Shown piece after piece: positions 1-7,065 of a DNA stretch of 12,429 nucleotides. Positions within the stretch are counted from its first letter, which is position 1; each line of letters opens with the position of its first letter. The DNA comes from Ignavibacteria bacterium (GTDB taxonomy: Bacteria; Bacteroidota; Ignavibacteria; Tepidaquicellales; OLB5). The notes beneath the pieces were generated by a model. It saw nothing but the letters and a program-made list of their open reading frames with translations, was not told the DNA's origin and did no database searches. The stretch lies in NCBI GenBank assembly GCA_030835005.1, contig JAUQWT010000099.1, forward strand, positions 1-12,429, read 5' to 3'. The position numbers were made by a program, and so were the translations under genes.

Positions 1-1269
1 GAGTACGAAAAAAACAGGCAATTTGCATTTGAGAGCCGGCAGCAGATCAAAGGAATTGAACTGGTAAGAAAGAAAAAAAGCGGTGAAGATATCCCGCTTA
101 AGCTGTATTCATTTCCGGTTGCAGAGCCCGACGGCAAGATAAACAGGGTTCTGGCATTTTACGAAGATATAACGGTTGCGAAGCAGTATCAGGAAGAGAT
201 CTCTGTACTATTGAACAAAGCTGAGGAAGAGCTGCGCAAAAGAAAAAACGCATATGACCAGATCCGTAAATTCTCACAGGGTATAGAACAAAGCCCGAAT
301 TCAATAGTGATCACAAATTCTGACGGCAATATAGAATACATAAATCCGTACTTCACAGAGCTTACGGGTTATACATTGAATTATGCGGCCGGAAAGAATC
401 CCAGCATACTGCAATCGGGCCAGACGCCCGAAGAAACCTACAAAGAAATGTGGGAAACCATAAGTTCGGGGAAGGTATGGAACGGAGAATTTCTTAATAA
501 GAAAAGAAATGGAGAGCTTTACTGGGAATCGGCTTCGATCGGGCCCATTCTTGATGATGAGGGAAAAATTACTCACTATATTGCGATCAAACAGGATATT
601 ACAGAAAAGAAAAAACAGGAAAAACTCCTGAGGGAATCTCTGGAAGAAAAGGAGATCATGCTGAGGGAAATTCATCACCGCGTCAAGAATAATCTTCAGG
701 TAATTTCAAGTCTGCTCAATATGCAGGTAGAACAGTATCAAAGCCCCGAGGTTATCGATGCGATCAATTCCAGCCGCAACAGGGTTAAGGCAATGGCCCT
801 TGTGCATGAAAATCTCTACCGCTCATCAAACATTTCCAAAACAGAAATGAGCGATTACATCTCAATGCTTTCAGCGAATATATATTCAGCATACGGAGTT
901 ACATTTGAGCGCATAGGATTCAAACATAATGCACTAGGGATCAGCTTTGGCATTGATACGGTTATTCCGCTTGGGCTCATCATTAACGAAGTGGTTTCTA
1001 ATTCACTCAAACATGCTTTTCCGGAGGGCAAAAAGGGAAATATTATTCTTGATATAGCCCAAAAACCCGATGGATCATACCGGTTGAGGATTTGTGATAA
1101 TGGCATTGGCCTTCCGGAAGGTTTCAATTCGGAAAGCTTTAACACGCTGGGTATGGCTCTTATCACAGGGCTTGCCTCTCAGCTTGAAGGCAATACCGTT
1201 ATAAATAATACAGTTGGTACGGAAGTAATAGTTAATTTTAAAGAGCTTAAATATAAAACCCGGGTGTAG
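1..1269 (+). CDS. PAS-domain sensor histidine kinase (HisKA_2 type), 5' end outside window
   Basis: The frame is open from base 1 to the TAG at 1267-1269, giving 422 residues; the start lies upstream, and the TTG at 211 is only an internal leucine. The visible protein begins in the tail of one PAS-like domain (FYEDIT at about 57-62), followed by a short coiled linker and a full PAS domain at about 92-202 ending in IKQDITEKK. A HisKA_2 dimerisation box follows, REIHHRVKNNLQVISSLL, with the expected phospho-acceptor His226 in HRVKNN. The HATPase domain has an N box with Asn329 and Asn334 (INEVVSNSLKHAF), the DNGIG motif with Asp366, and LGMALI at 383-388. No membrane segment is visible, so the seen part is cytosolic. 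By family knowledge it autophosphorylates on His using ATP and passes the phosphate to a response regulator; none is encoded in the window. The ligand of the PAS domains cannot be read from sequence. Confidence 0.93.
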   Translation, partial: EYEKNRQFAFESRQQIKGIELVRKKKSGEDIPLKLYSFPVAEPDGKINRVLAFYEDITVAKQYQEEISVLLNKAEEELRKRKNAYDQIRKFSQGIEQSPNSIVITNSDGNIEYINPYFTELTGYTLNYAAGKNPSILQSGQTPEETYKEMWETISSGKVWNGEFLNKKRNGELYWESASIGPILDDEGKITHYIAIKQDITEKKKQEKLLRESLEEKEIMLREIHHRVKNNLQVISSLLNMQVEQYQSPEVIDAINSSRNRVKAMALVHENLYRSSNISKTEMSDYISMLSANIYSAYGVTFERIGFKHNALGISFGIDTVIPLGLIINEVVSNSLKHAFPEGKKGNIILDIAQKPDGSYRLRICDNGIGLPEGFNSESFNTLGMALITGLASQLEGNTVINNTVGTEVIVNFKELKYKTRV

Positions 1270-1349
1270 TTTCCGGTTTCCAAACTTCCTGCCATGGATT
1301 CATTTCGTGAGTTCCGCACAGTTACTTCGGAAAAAGGGAAGCAGATCTT

Positions 1350-2090
1350 TTACCTTTTCCCGATCACAGCAAACATTCTTCCGGAGTTTTCTCTATCGCG
1401 CCTGTAGGAGTGCAAAAGATCCGGACTGCTGTAAGTGCAAAGTCGGGAGCTTTCAATATTATCCGGCTTCACTCCTGCAACTTTTAGCTGATCTATTACA
1501 GCGGTACCAATATCAATAAACGGTTTTGCTGATTTACCTGAATCTCTGAAACTGACATACTTATCATCAAATAGTTCTGCTACTTCCCTGCCTACTTCAA
1601 AATACTCACGGCTTATTCCGGGTCCGATAAACACTATCATATCGGCAGGCGATGAAGAGAATTCACTTGCCATCAAACTGACAGCGTTTGTGACGATACC
1701 TTTTTGAGTTCCACGCCAACCGGAATGGATATTAGCAATAACACTTTTCACCGGGTCGTATATCATGACAGGCAGGCAATCTGCAACGCTTATGACAAGG
1801 TACAGATCATTTTCTGATGTTATGAGCGCATCTGTTTCTTTGTATAATCCCGGTTCGTTAACCAATGTAACATTGCCGGAATGAACCTGATTTGCATGCG
1901 CCAGCCTTGATCCATCAATACTAAGCGAACCGAAAAACCGTGAACGGTTTTCAGCTACTGCACTTTCATCATCGCCAACATGCCTGCTTAAATTATTATG
2001 GAACGGTGCACTTCCCCCTGCCTTTGTGGATATGCCGTGCACGATTTCCTTAACTCCAGATAGTATTTTACTTTTGATTATATTTTCCAA
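1350..2090 (-). CDS. pgeF: Peptidoglycan editing factor PgeF (YfiH/laccase-domain family)
   Basis: This 246-residue protein has the length and motif order of the YfiH/PgeF family (E. coli about 243). The metal-site residues are all present: His70 in ANQVHS, Cys105 in ADCLPV and His122 in IHSGWRG. The family signatures GPGIS..YFEVG (156-167) and SYRRD..NSGRMFAVI (228-243) are also intact. Family members were once called polyphenol oxidases or laccases. In E. coli the protein keeps the peptide stem correct by removing wrongly incorporated serine, and related proteins have purine nucleoside phosphorylase activity, so the exact reaction here is inferred. The start is a TTG: an in-frame TAA lies directly upstream, an AAAGAAG purine stretch sits a few bases before it, and the next start (GTG, codon 17) would cut into the conserved N-terminus. 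It converges on the histidine kinase gene 80 bases away and appears to be transcribed alone. Confidence 0.93.
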   Translation of the reverse strand: MENIIKSKILSGVKEIVHGISTKAGGSAPFHNNLSRHVGDDESAVAENRSRFFGSLSIDGSRLAHANQVHSGNVTLVNEPGLYKETDALITSENDLYLVISVADCLPVMIYDPVKSVIANIHSGWRGTQKGIVTNAVSLMASEFSSSPADMIVFIGPGISREYFEVGREVAELFDDKYVSFRDSGKSAKPFIDIGTAVIDQLKVAGVKPDNIESSRLCTYSSPDLLHSYRRDRENSGRMFAVIGKR

Positions 2091-2123
2091 TTACTTCTTT
2101 CAACTCTGTTTTTGTTTGTCATT

Positions 2124-2163
2124 CTCCCCCTGCCTGTGCAGCAGGCAGGCCCGAAAGGGGGAG
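2124..2163. repeat. Nested inverted repeat (C-rich/G-rich hairpin element)
   Basis: CTCCCCCT (2124-2131) is complementary to AGGGGGAG (2156-2163). Nested in it, CCTGCCTG (2129-2136) pairs with CAGGCAGG (2142-2149) around a TGCAG loop, so the two stems overlap and compete. The block is far more GC-rich than the flanking AT-rich spacer. It lies between the pgeF start and the end of the glutaminase-like gene, where it could end transcription from 2247, but neither strand shows a following T tract. A G-rich tail (TTAGGGGGTCC) follows. It resembles intergenic palindromic repeats more than a factor-independent terminator. Confidence 0.6.
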
Positions 2164-2246
2164 TTAGGGGGTCCGTTGACCGCCTTATCTATTCGTTTTT
2201 GCTTCTTATTGCCTATTGACAATTGCTCATAGTTAAATATTAATTG

Positions 2247-2954
2247 CTACCTCACCATTTCCTCTAAATCCTTTTTCAGATTCTTCATCTTCCACGGTTC
2301 CACAAGCCCAAGTTTGGCGCGGGTCATCTCATCAATTGATCTTGAATAATCTGCATCATGTATGTTTTGTCCGGAAGAATTCCAGTCGGCGAGCTCATCT
2401 TCAAACAATTCACTTTTTTCGGGGTAAATATAATACTCGGAGTGTTTTAGCACAACCAGTGCGCTGCCGCCAATTGGTATGAGCATGCTTGCCCAACTCC
2501 TAATAGTTACAGGCGCTTTTTGCGTTGCCGGATCTATCACAAATGTATCGGTAGCTGTAATTATTACCGGTGCAACATGATAAACCCAGTTCCTGCAGAA
2601 CTTCTTATGTTCAAGCAAAATGTGGGGCTTGTATTTAAATTCATCGAATTCAGATAGCCGCCTGCAATCCGCAACAAGCCATATTTTGCCAAGGACAGCA
2701 TCGGGAAAATTTTTTTGAATGATGCCGGCAACAATATGAGCGCGTGATTTGCACGTATTGCAGTCTTCAAAATCGAGAATATGTGACTGAGATTCAATGA
2801 ATCTGTAAATGGAATCAACATTAGAGTTGCTCATATTCGCCTTACCAAGTGTATGTGTAAGTGTATCAGATAGCGCGCTGTATTTATAGATTCCGCTTTC
2901 CTGTGCAATACAAACAGAGCCTATCCAGAACATCATAACCACCAACTTTTTCAT
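2247..2954 (-). CDS. Secreted protein-glutaminase-like enzyme (Cys-His-Asp triad)
   Basis: The protein (235 residues from the chosen ATG) begins MKKLVVMMFWIGSVCIAQ, a signal peptide, so it is exported. Three motifs match Chryseobacterium protein-glutaminase in order and spacing: C-x-x-R-A-H (CKSRAH; enzyme CYARAH), W-x-Y-H-V-A (WVYHVAPV; enzyme WSYHVA) and IDP...PVT..W (VIDPATQKAPVTIRSW; enzyme IIDP...GPVTDTAW). They supply the probable triad Cys68, His126 and Asp141, numbered from this ATG. Such enzymes convert protein-bound glutamine to glutamate and release ammonia; that activity is inferred. Only about 50 residues separate the signal peptide from the catalytic Cys, so the long pro-region of the Chryseobacterium enzyme is absent. 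A TTG at 2988-2990 in the same frame would add 12 residues ahead of the signal peptide and overlap the upstream gene, so ATG 2952-2954 is preferred. It follows the 499-residue gene by 22 bases and probably shares its transcript. A bacterial transglutaminase-like fold is the main alternative. Confidence 0.68.
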   Translation of the reverse strand: MKKLVVMMFWIGSVCIAQESGIYKYSALSDTLTHTLGKANMSNSNVDSIYRFIESQSHILDFEDCNTCKSRAHIVAGIIQKNFPDAVLGKIWLVADCRRLSEFDEFKYKPHILLEHKKFCRNWVYHVAPVIITATDTFVIDPATQKAPVTIRSWASMLIPIGGSALVVLKHSEYYIYPEKSELFEDELADWNSSGQNIHDADYSRSIDEMTRAKLGLVEPWKMKNLKKDLEEMVR

Positions 2955-2976
2955 ATGCAAAAATACGAATATTTGA

Positions 2977-4476
2977 TCATTTGGTTTCAATTCGGGTCTC
3001 CTGAAGCTTCTCCAAGAACCAAAGCCGGTTAACGAGCGTTTTATTCTCTTCTATTTCACACCTCATCTTCTGAAGTAAGAATTCATCCGGCTCAAGCCTC
3101 AGCTTCATCAACCTTTCAAAATACAATGCCATTTCCTTAAAGATAGTTCTGTACCTTGCGGATATGACGGTCTTATTATTATTTACCCATTTCCTAAAGG
3201 CATCAACCTTTGATATATATGCCTCAGTTTCACCGGTTTCATAGTAAAGCCTTATCAGCAGTGTATCCACTTCATATTTGTAAGTTGAGTCAATTATTGA
3301 TATCCGTGCAAGGAATTTCATAGCTTTGCCATACTCTTTTTTATCGAAGTAAAGCCGTGCATAACAAAGATCAGTATTTGCCTGTATATGTTCCTTCGGC
3401 TGAATTTGGCTGTACTCTTCTATAAATTTTTCACACCAGTCAAATTCTCCGCAGCTGCAAGCCGAGCTTACTATTACACGGAACACGACGGGCCTTATTT
3501 TATTTGATTCGCTCCACAAACCGCCGTTTAATCCCAAACGGAAAAGGCCGAGCGCTTTTTGCTCATACCCCGGCCTGCCTGCAAGCGCCTGGCGTCTGCA
3601 AAAAGTAGTCATATTTGTGATAGCGTTAAGAACATCATTCTTATCAAGCTTATAAAAATTTTCTTCGGTGAACTCTTCAAGTGTTTTTAGGCTTGATTCA
3701 TCGTAGTTCAAATAGAAGAGCGTAAAATAGTAATACAAAATTATGCAGGTATCTTCTATATAACGGTCAAGATTCTTTTCCATGTAACCGAGAATAATAT
3801 CTATAAATGATGTATCATACTCAAACTTAAAGAAAGTTATCTGTTTGTTCAGCATCAGGGCATAATTTTTAAGAAGCGTTGAAAGAAAAAATTTGACGGA
3901 CTGGTCGACAATATCCTGATAACATTCAAGATTTTCCTTTGCGTCACCGGTCTTGCGCCTGTTCACAAAGACACTTCTAACCTCCAGAAGCTGCAGCCTT
4001 TCCAGGAAGCCTGCTTCAGTCTGCGGCCGGAGGATCTTCGGAGATGCTGCAGTTTTCCTGTAACTCCTTTCAAAGATATCGTCCAGTTCTTTTGCAGGAA
4101 GAGACCCTAAAAAGTATATTGATCCAGCAAATTTATCCGCAGAGAATCTTTCTATTGAAATAAATTTCTGAACCAGTATAAACAGATCGGAAGTAATGTT
4201 TCGCATTCTTGTATCGCTGTATTTCTTATCTGGCCCGGGATATAATGCTGAATATAGTATCTTCTTTTCAGGCTTTGAGCTTTTGAAGTTTGGATAGTAC
4301 TTCACAAGTTCTTCATAAAGCTTTAAGACATAAACTGAACGGTTATGATATGGTGAGCGCAGGAAGTCCCCAAGAATTTTCATTTCTTTTTTGTTCAGTG
4401 AACCAAGCAATTCCAGAAGTTTATTGCTTATTACTTCCTTTGATCTCATTTGACATTCCGGTTTATGAAAATACAT
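2977..4476 (-). CDS. Conserved hypothetical helical-repeat protein, 499 residues
   Basis: I do not recognise a named function. The protein has no signal peptide or membrane segment and reads as mostly alpha-helical, with TPR-like stretches in the C-terminal half (for example ANTDLCYARLYFDKKEYGKA), so it is probably a cytoplasmic scaffold-type protein. The N-terminal 110 residues carry the most distinctive pattern: LNKKEMKILGDFLRSPYHN, then a short FYP-like KYYPNF, then LYPGPDKKYSDTRMRNITSDL. From memory, Bacteroidota hypothetical proteins of about 500 residues share this layout (a leader with 'FLRSPY.N' and 'R..SDL..L'). Two starts are possible: ATG 4474-4476 and ATG 4447-4449 (codon 10, MRSKEV). 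A weak AGGGG lies before the first, and neither is decisive. It is the first gene of a unit with the glutaminase-like gene and is divergent from the T9SS cargo gene. Confidence 0.8.
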   Translation of the reverse strand: MYFHKPECQMRSKEVISNKLLELLGSLNKKEMKILGDFLRSPYHNRSVYVLKLYEELVKYYPNFKSSKPEKKILYSALYPGPDKKYSDTRMRNITSDLFILVQKFISIERFSADKFAGSIYFLGSLPAKELDDIFERSYRKTAASPKILRPQTEAGFLERLQLLEVRSVFVNRRKTGDAKENLECYQDIVDQSVKFFLSTLLKNYALMLNKQITFFKFEYDTSFIDIILGYMEKNLDRYIEDTCIILYYYFTLFYLNYDESSLKTLEEFTEENFYKLDKNDVLNAITNMTTFCRRQALAGRPGYEQKALGLFRLGLNGGLWSESNKIRPVVFRVIVSSACSCGEFDWCEKFIEEYSQIQPKEHIQANTDLCYARLYFDKKEYGKAMKFLARISIIDSTYKYEVDTLLIRLYYETGETEAYISKVDAFRKWVNNNKTVISARYRTIFKEMALYFERLMKLRLEPDEFLLQKMRCEIEENKTLVNRLWFLEKLQETRIETK

Positions 4477-4478
4477 TT

Positions 4479-4494
4479 TTCGCCCCTGGGCGAA
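4479..4494. promoter_or_regulatory. 16-base perfect inverted repeat before the 499-residue gene
   Basis: TTCGCCC (4479-4485) and GGGCGAA (4488-4494) form a 7+7 inverted repeat with a two-base CT centre, followed by the self-complementary CGAATTCG at 4491-4498. It stands two bases upstream of the first possible ATG of the minus-strand gene. In that position it could be an operator or an mRNA hairpin hiding the ribosome site; if translation starts at codon 10 it would sit in the leader. No partner regulator is visible in the window. Confidence 0.4.
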
Positions 4495-4580
4495 TTCGAA
4501 GAAAAATTCAGGATTTTGGAGACAAATTCACTGCTTTTATGAGATACAAAATACACAAAAAATTATATAATTACACTTAT

Positions 4581-4610
4581 TATTGAGATCTTTGTGCTAA
4601 ATATTGAGAT
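4581..4610 (+). promoter_or_regulatory. Phased direct repeats upstream of the T9SS cargo promoter
   Basis: TATTGAGAT occurs at 4581-4589 and again at 4602-4610, exactly 21 bases (two helical turns) apart. A third, shorter match is GAGATACAAA at 4541-4550, identical to 4606-4615. The pair ends about 20 bases upstream of the -33 element at 4630, a usual place for an activator site. This is a pattern observation; the binding protein is unknown. Confidence 0.35.
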
Positions 4611-4629
4611 ACAAATGTGCTATATTTTC

Positions 4630-4661
4630 TTTGCAAGCGATACTTACAGAACGTATTTTTG
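4630..4661 (+). promoter_or_regulatory. Bacteroidota-type -33/-7 promoter for the T9SS cargo gene
   Basis: TTTG at 4630-4633, then exactly 20 bases, then TATTTTTG at 4654-4661, which fits the Bacteroidota consensus TTTG / TAnnTTTG at the preferred spacing. Transcription would start near 4668 and give a leader of about 150 bases before the ATG at 4821. That leader contains the structured element at 4714-4798. Confidence 0.62.
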
Positions 4662-4713
4662 AGCAGAATCAAAGGAAAGGGCAATTCCAAATCAAAGAAA
4701 AAAAAATACTATC

Positions 4714-4798
4714 AGGGCAGGGAACACCCCATGTCGACGCAAATGTACCCGTTAAAGTACATTCGGAATTGCCGCGAAGACAGGTTGAGACCTGCCCT
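4714..4798 (+). ncRNA. Candidate structured 5' leader (cis-regulatory RNA) of the T9SS cargo gene
   Basis: AGGGCAGG (4714-4721) pairs perfectly with CCTGCCCT (4791-4798), enclosing 69 bases. Inside, AATGTAC (4742-4748) pairs with GTACATT (4757-4763) around an 8-base loop. Near the 3' side CAGGT-TGAG-ACCTG (4781-4794) makes a tetraloop hairpin, and GGG-AACA-CCC (4720-4729) makes another. Both of these small hairpins use bases needed by the long closing stem, so two folds compete. The element ends nine bases before the ribosome site at 4808-4813, a suitable place for translational control. The GACGCAAA string at 4736-4743 recalls the GEMM (c-di-GMP-I) motif, but the rest of that motif is missing, so I do not assign a ligand class. 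Confidence 0.45.
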
Positions 4799-4807
4799 TC
4801 TAACTAA

Positions 4808-4813
4808 AAGGAG
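4808..4813 (+). promoter_or_regulatory. Ribosome binding site fixing the start of the T9SS cargo gene
   Basis: AAGGAG with a seven-base spacer to ATG 4821. The frame stays open upstream to 4617, but only this ATG has a ribosome site and puts a signal peptide at the N-terminus. Confidence 0.8.
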
Positions 4814-4820
4814 CAGCAAC

Positions 4821-6893
4821 ATGAAAAAAGTAATTTTCGTTTTATTACTACTACCATTTTGCGGAAGCATCATGCACTCGCAGGTCAGGTGGGTTAAAAG
4901 ATATGACGGCCCTGTTCATAACCTTGATTATGCCAAAGATGTGAAGATAAGCGCGAATAAAGTTTATGTTGCAGGATCTTCATGGGGGGCGAACACCGTT
5001 ACCGATTTCACTATCGTAAAATATGACCTGATAAGCGGATCTCAGGAATGGGCTTACAGATACAACGCTCCCGATAGCGGCAGCGATGACGCAATGAGCA
5101 TTACCGCTGATTCATGGGGATATTTATATGCAACAGGAATGGTGCATCACAGCACCTCAAGCGGAGTTGATATTTTTACAATGAGCATTACTCCAACAGG
5201 AGGAGTAAGATGGATGAAGGAATTCACAGGAAGCGGAAATTTACCGGACCAGGGGCTGAAGATCATGACGGATGACAGCCGCAACGTTTATGTTATGGGA
5301 GTAACCACTCCGCCTTCAGGTGACTTTGATATCATAGTGATCAAATACAGCGAGCTTGGCATTGAATTATGGCGGCGGCAATATGAGAGCCCGCAAATAC
5401 AGATGCCCCGGGACATGTATGTTGATAAAGCAACCGGAGAGGTTTTTGTAACCGGTTATACGGGCAATAATTTTCCGGACTATATTACTCTCAAATTAAA
5501 TGCTTCCGGTTCTATTGGCTGGGTAAGAACTTTTGGAGCAAATCTGGGGGATATATCACATTCTATCGGCCATGACCCATTTAGCGGCGATATCTTAGTA
5601 ACAGGCGAAACTGAGAGCATAGGTACCGGCGTAAGTATTACAACTGTCCGCTACAGCAGCACCGGAGACGAACTATGGAGCTCGCGTTACAATTGCCCAA
5701 TTGCAGGCGGGAATTCGTACGGATTGCAGGTTGAATCAGCAGGAGATATCATTTATGTTTCGGGATACAGCAACGAGAGCAATACAAATCAAAGTGTAGG
5801 GCTTGTCCTGGGGCTGGATTCTGCAGGAACGCTTAGATGGAAAACAACTTATGCTGCCCGCTTCGGAAATTTTACTTCCCAAAATATTCCTTCGGATATG
5901 GAAGTTGATCATTACGGAAGAGCATACATTTCTGCGCGGGTTAGTGATACTGCCTTCGGAGTAGGAAGTGATATAATGGTTGTAAAGATCAATCAAGATG
6001 GATTTGCAAGCCACTTCCGGTACAACAGTACATTTAGTGACGGAACGTCTGCACTTGCAATATCAAACCTGAGTGTTGTGCTGACCGGCTCAAGTGATAC
6101 TACCGGCCAGTCTTCTGATATGCTTACCGCTGCGTTTCCCCTTTCAGCGGGAAGATTTAATCAAACTGCGCGCAAGGTTATTCTTCCATTTGGTGATGCT
6201 GCAGATACAATGGGTTCAGTACGGCGCATAGGGCGCTATGGTGATGCCACTTTGCCGCTGAAAGTCACAGTTACTCTTGATTCCATTACTTTTCCTGCAA
6301 CAGGCGATCTGGAAATTTACCTCATTCATAACGGCATTACGGATACTCTTGTTTTCCATCAGGGCGGAGCGGGTGACCATTTCATTTCCACTGTACTTGA
6401 TGACACTGCTGCAACACCCATCACGGGCGGATCAGCGCCTTTTACAGGAACATACCGGCCTTACAAACCGCTTGCAGTTTTTAACACAAGTAATGTTGAA
6501 GGTGACTGGATACTGAGAGTAAAAAATACCGGTAGCTCAACGGGAATGCTGAACAGCTGGAGTATTAATTTTGAACTGGATGAGAACACGATCGGTATTC
6601 AGCAAACCTCAACGGAAATTCCGAATGGTTACAGTCTTGGGCAGAACTATCCGAATCCGTTTAATCCGGTAACAAAAATCAAATTCAATATTCCGAAAGC
6701 CGGACAAGTTTCCATGAAGCTCTATGATATTACCGGCCGTGAAGCAGCAGTTCTTGTCAATAAACAATTATCACCCGGTTCATATAACTACGATCTTAAT
6801 GCAAATGACATGGGGCTATCCAGCGGCGTATATTTCTACCGGCTAATTACAGATAACTTCACGGATGTGAAAAAATTGGTTCTGGTAAAATAG
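4821..6893 (+). CDS. T9SS cargo: beta-propeller, P domain, type A sorting domain
   Basis: The 690-residue protein starts with a signal peptide (MKKVIFVLLLLPFCGSIMHS, cleavage near 20). Residues about 21-440 are repeats of the form 'VYVAGSS....DFTIVKYD..G...W..RY' (for example 47-84, 157-188, 207-236, 258-290, 311-344), which is the SBBP/delta-60-like beta-propeller pattern. Residues about 451-586 match the P (proprotein convertase) domain: DLEIYLIHN, DTAATPI, GDWILRVKNTG and LNSWSINFE. The last 87 residues are a T9SS type A sorting domain: NYPNPFNPVTKIKF, LYDITGRE and LSSGVYFYRL. Export would therefore be Sec across the inner membrane, then T9SS to the surface or medium, with removal of the sorting domain. 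P domains usually accompany a protease, but no catalytic domain is present here. A binding or surface-structural role is likely; the ligand is unknown. Confidence 0.9.
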   Translation: MKKVIFVLLLLPFCGSIMHSQVRWVKRYDGPVHNLDYAKDVKISANKVYVAGSSWGANTVTDFTIVKYDLISGSQEWAYRYNAPDSGSDDAMSITADSWGYLYATGMVHHSTSSGVDIFTMSITPTGGVRWMKEFTGSGNLPDQGLKIMTDDSRNVYVMGVTTPPSGDFDIIVIKYSELGIELWRRQYESPQIQMPRDMYVDKATGEVFVTGYTGNNFPDYITLKLNASGSIGWVRTFGANLGDISHSIGHDPFSGDILVTGETESIGTGVSITTVRYSSTGDELWSSRYNCPIAGGNSYGLQVESAGDIIYVSGYSNESNTNQSVGLVLGLDSAGTLRWKTTYAARFGNFTSQNIPSDMEVDHYGRAYISARVSDTAFGVGSDIMVVKINQDGFASHFRYNSTFSDGTSALAISNLSVVLTGSSDTTGQSSDMLTAAFPLSAGRFNQTARKVILPFGDAADTMGSVRRIGRYGDATLPLKVTVTLDSITFPATGDLEIYLIHNGITDTLVFHQGGAGDHFISTVLDDTAATPITGGSAPFTGTYRPYKPLAVFNTSNVEGDWILRVKNTGSSTGMLNSWSINFELDENTIGIQQTSTEIPNGYSLGQNYPNPFNPVTKIKFNIPKAGQVSMKLYDITGREAAVLVNKQLSPGSYNYDLNANDMGLSSGVYFYRLITDNFTDVKKLVLVK

Positions 6894-6969
6894 ACCTTGT
6901 TTTTTTCCCCCAGAACGGTAAACAGTATAGCAGAAGAAGGATCAAGGGAAATAGTAATCTTAAACTCAA

Positions 6970-7000
6970 GAAACCCCTGATCACATTGATCAGGGGTTTC
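6970..7000. terminator. Strong bidirectional terminator hairpin between convergent genes
   Basis: A 14-base perfect inverted repeat (6970-6983 with 6987-7000, GAAACCCC...GGGGTTTC) around a three-base CAT loop. It lies 77 bases after the T9SS cargo stop and 66 bases after the stop of the convergent 553-residue gene, so it can serve both. The tails are AT-rich, not a clean T run. No gene lies in 6894-7065. Confidence 0.85.
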
Positions 7001-7065
7001 TAATTAATTCTCCAACTCCTACAAATAGATACTTGTGTAACAAAATTACATCGAAACTATATTTT

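Noticed and set aside
211..1269. Histidine kinase gene starting at the TTG at 211.
   Set aside because: The frame is open to base 1 with convincing PAS-domain sequence upstream, so the gene is cut by the window edge.
1329..1360. GGAAAAAGG / CCTTTTCC as a terminator between the kinase and pgeF genes.
   Set aside because: The stem is bulged and lies partly inside the pgeF coding end; no T tract follows it.
1307..1519. Plus-strand frames lying over pgeF, the helical protein gene and the repeat protein gene (for example 1307-1519, 4290-4586, 7177-7551).
   Set aside because: They are antisense to genes with recognisable domains or clear signal peptides, and their products are low-complexity with no ribosome sites.
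2958..2965. TATTTTTG on the minus strand as a promoter for the glutaminase-like gene.
   Set aside because: The nearest TTG is 22 bases away and transcription would start at the ATG itself; co-transcription with the upstream gene is simpler.
2955..2990. TTG start for the glutaminase-like protein that overlaps the preceding gene by 14 bases.
   Set aside because: It adds a polar stretch before an otherwise standard signal peptide; ATG 2952-2954 is better.
4713..4798. c-di-GMP-I (GEMM) riboswitch.
   Set aside because: Only GACGCAAA matches; the paired GGCAAACC side and the expected outer GGC/GCC stem are missing.
4617..4820. Longer N-terminus for the T9SS cargo protein using upstream ATG codons.
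   Set aside because: The extra 68 residues are basic and low in complexity, overlap the promoter and structured leader, and would bury the signal peptide; ATG 4821 has the ribosome site.
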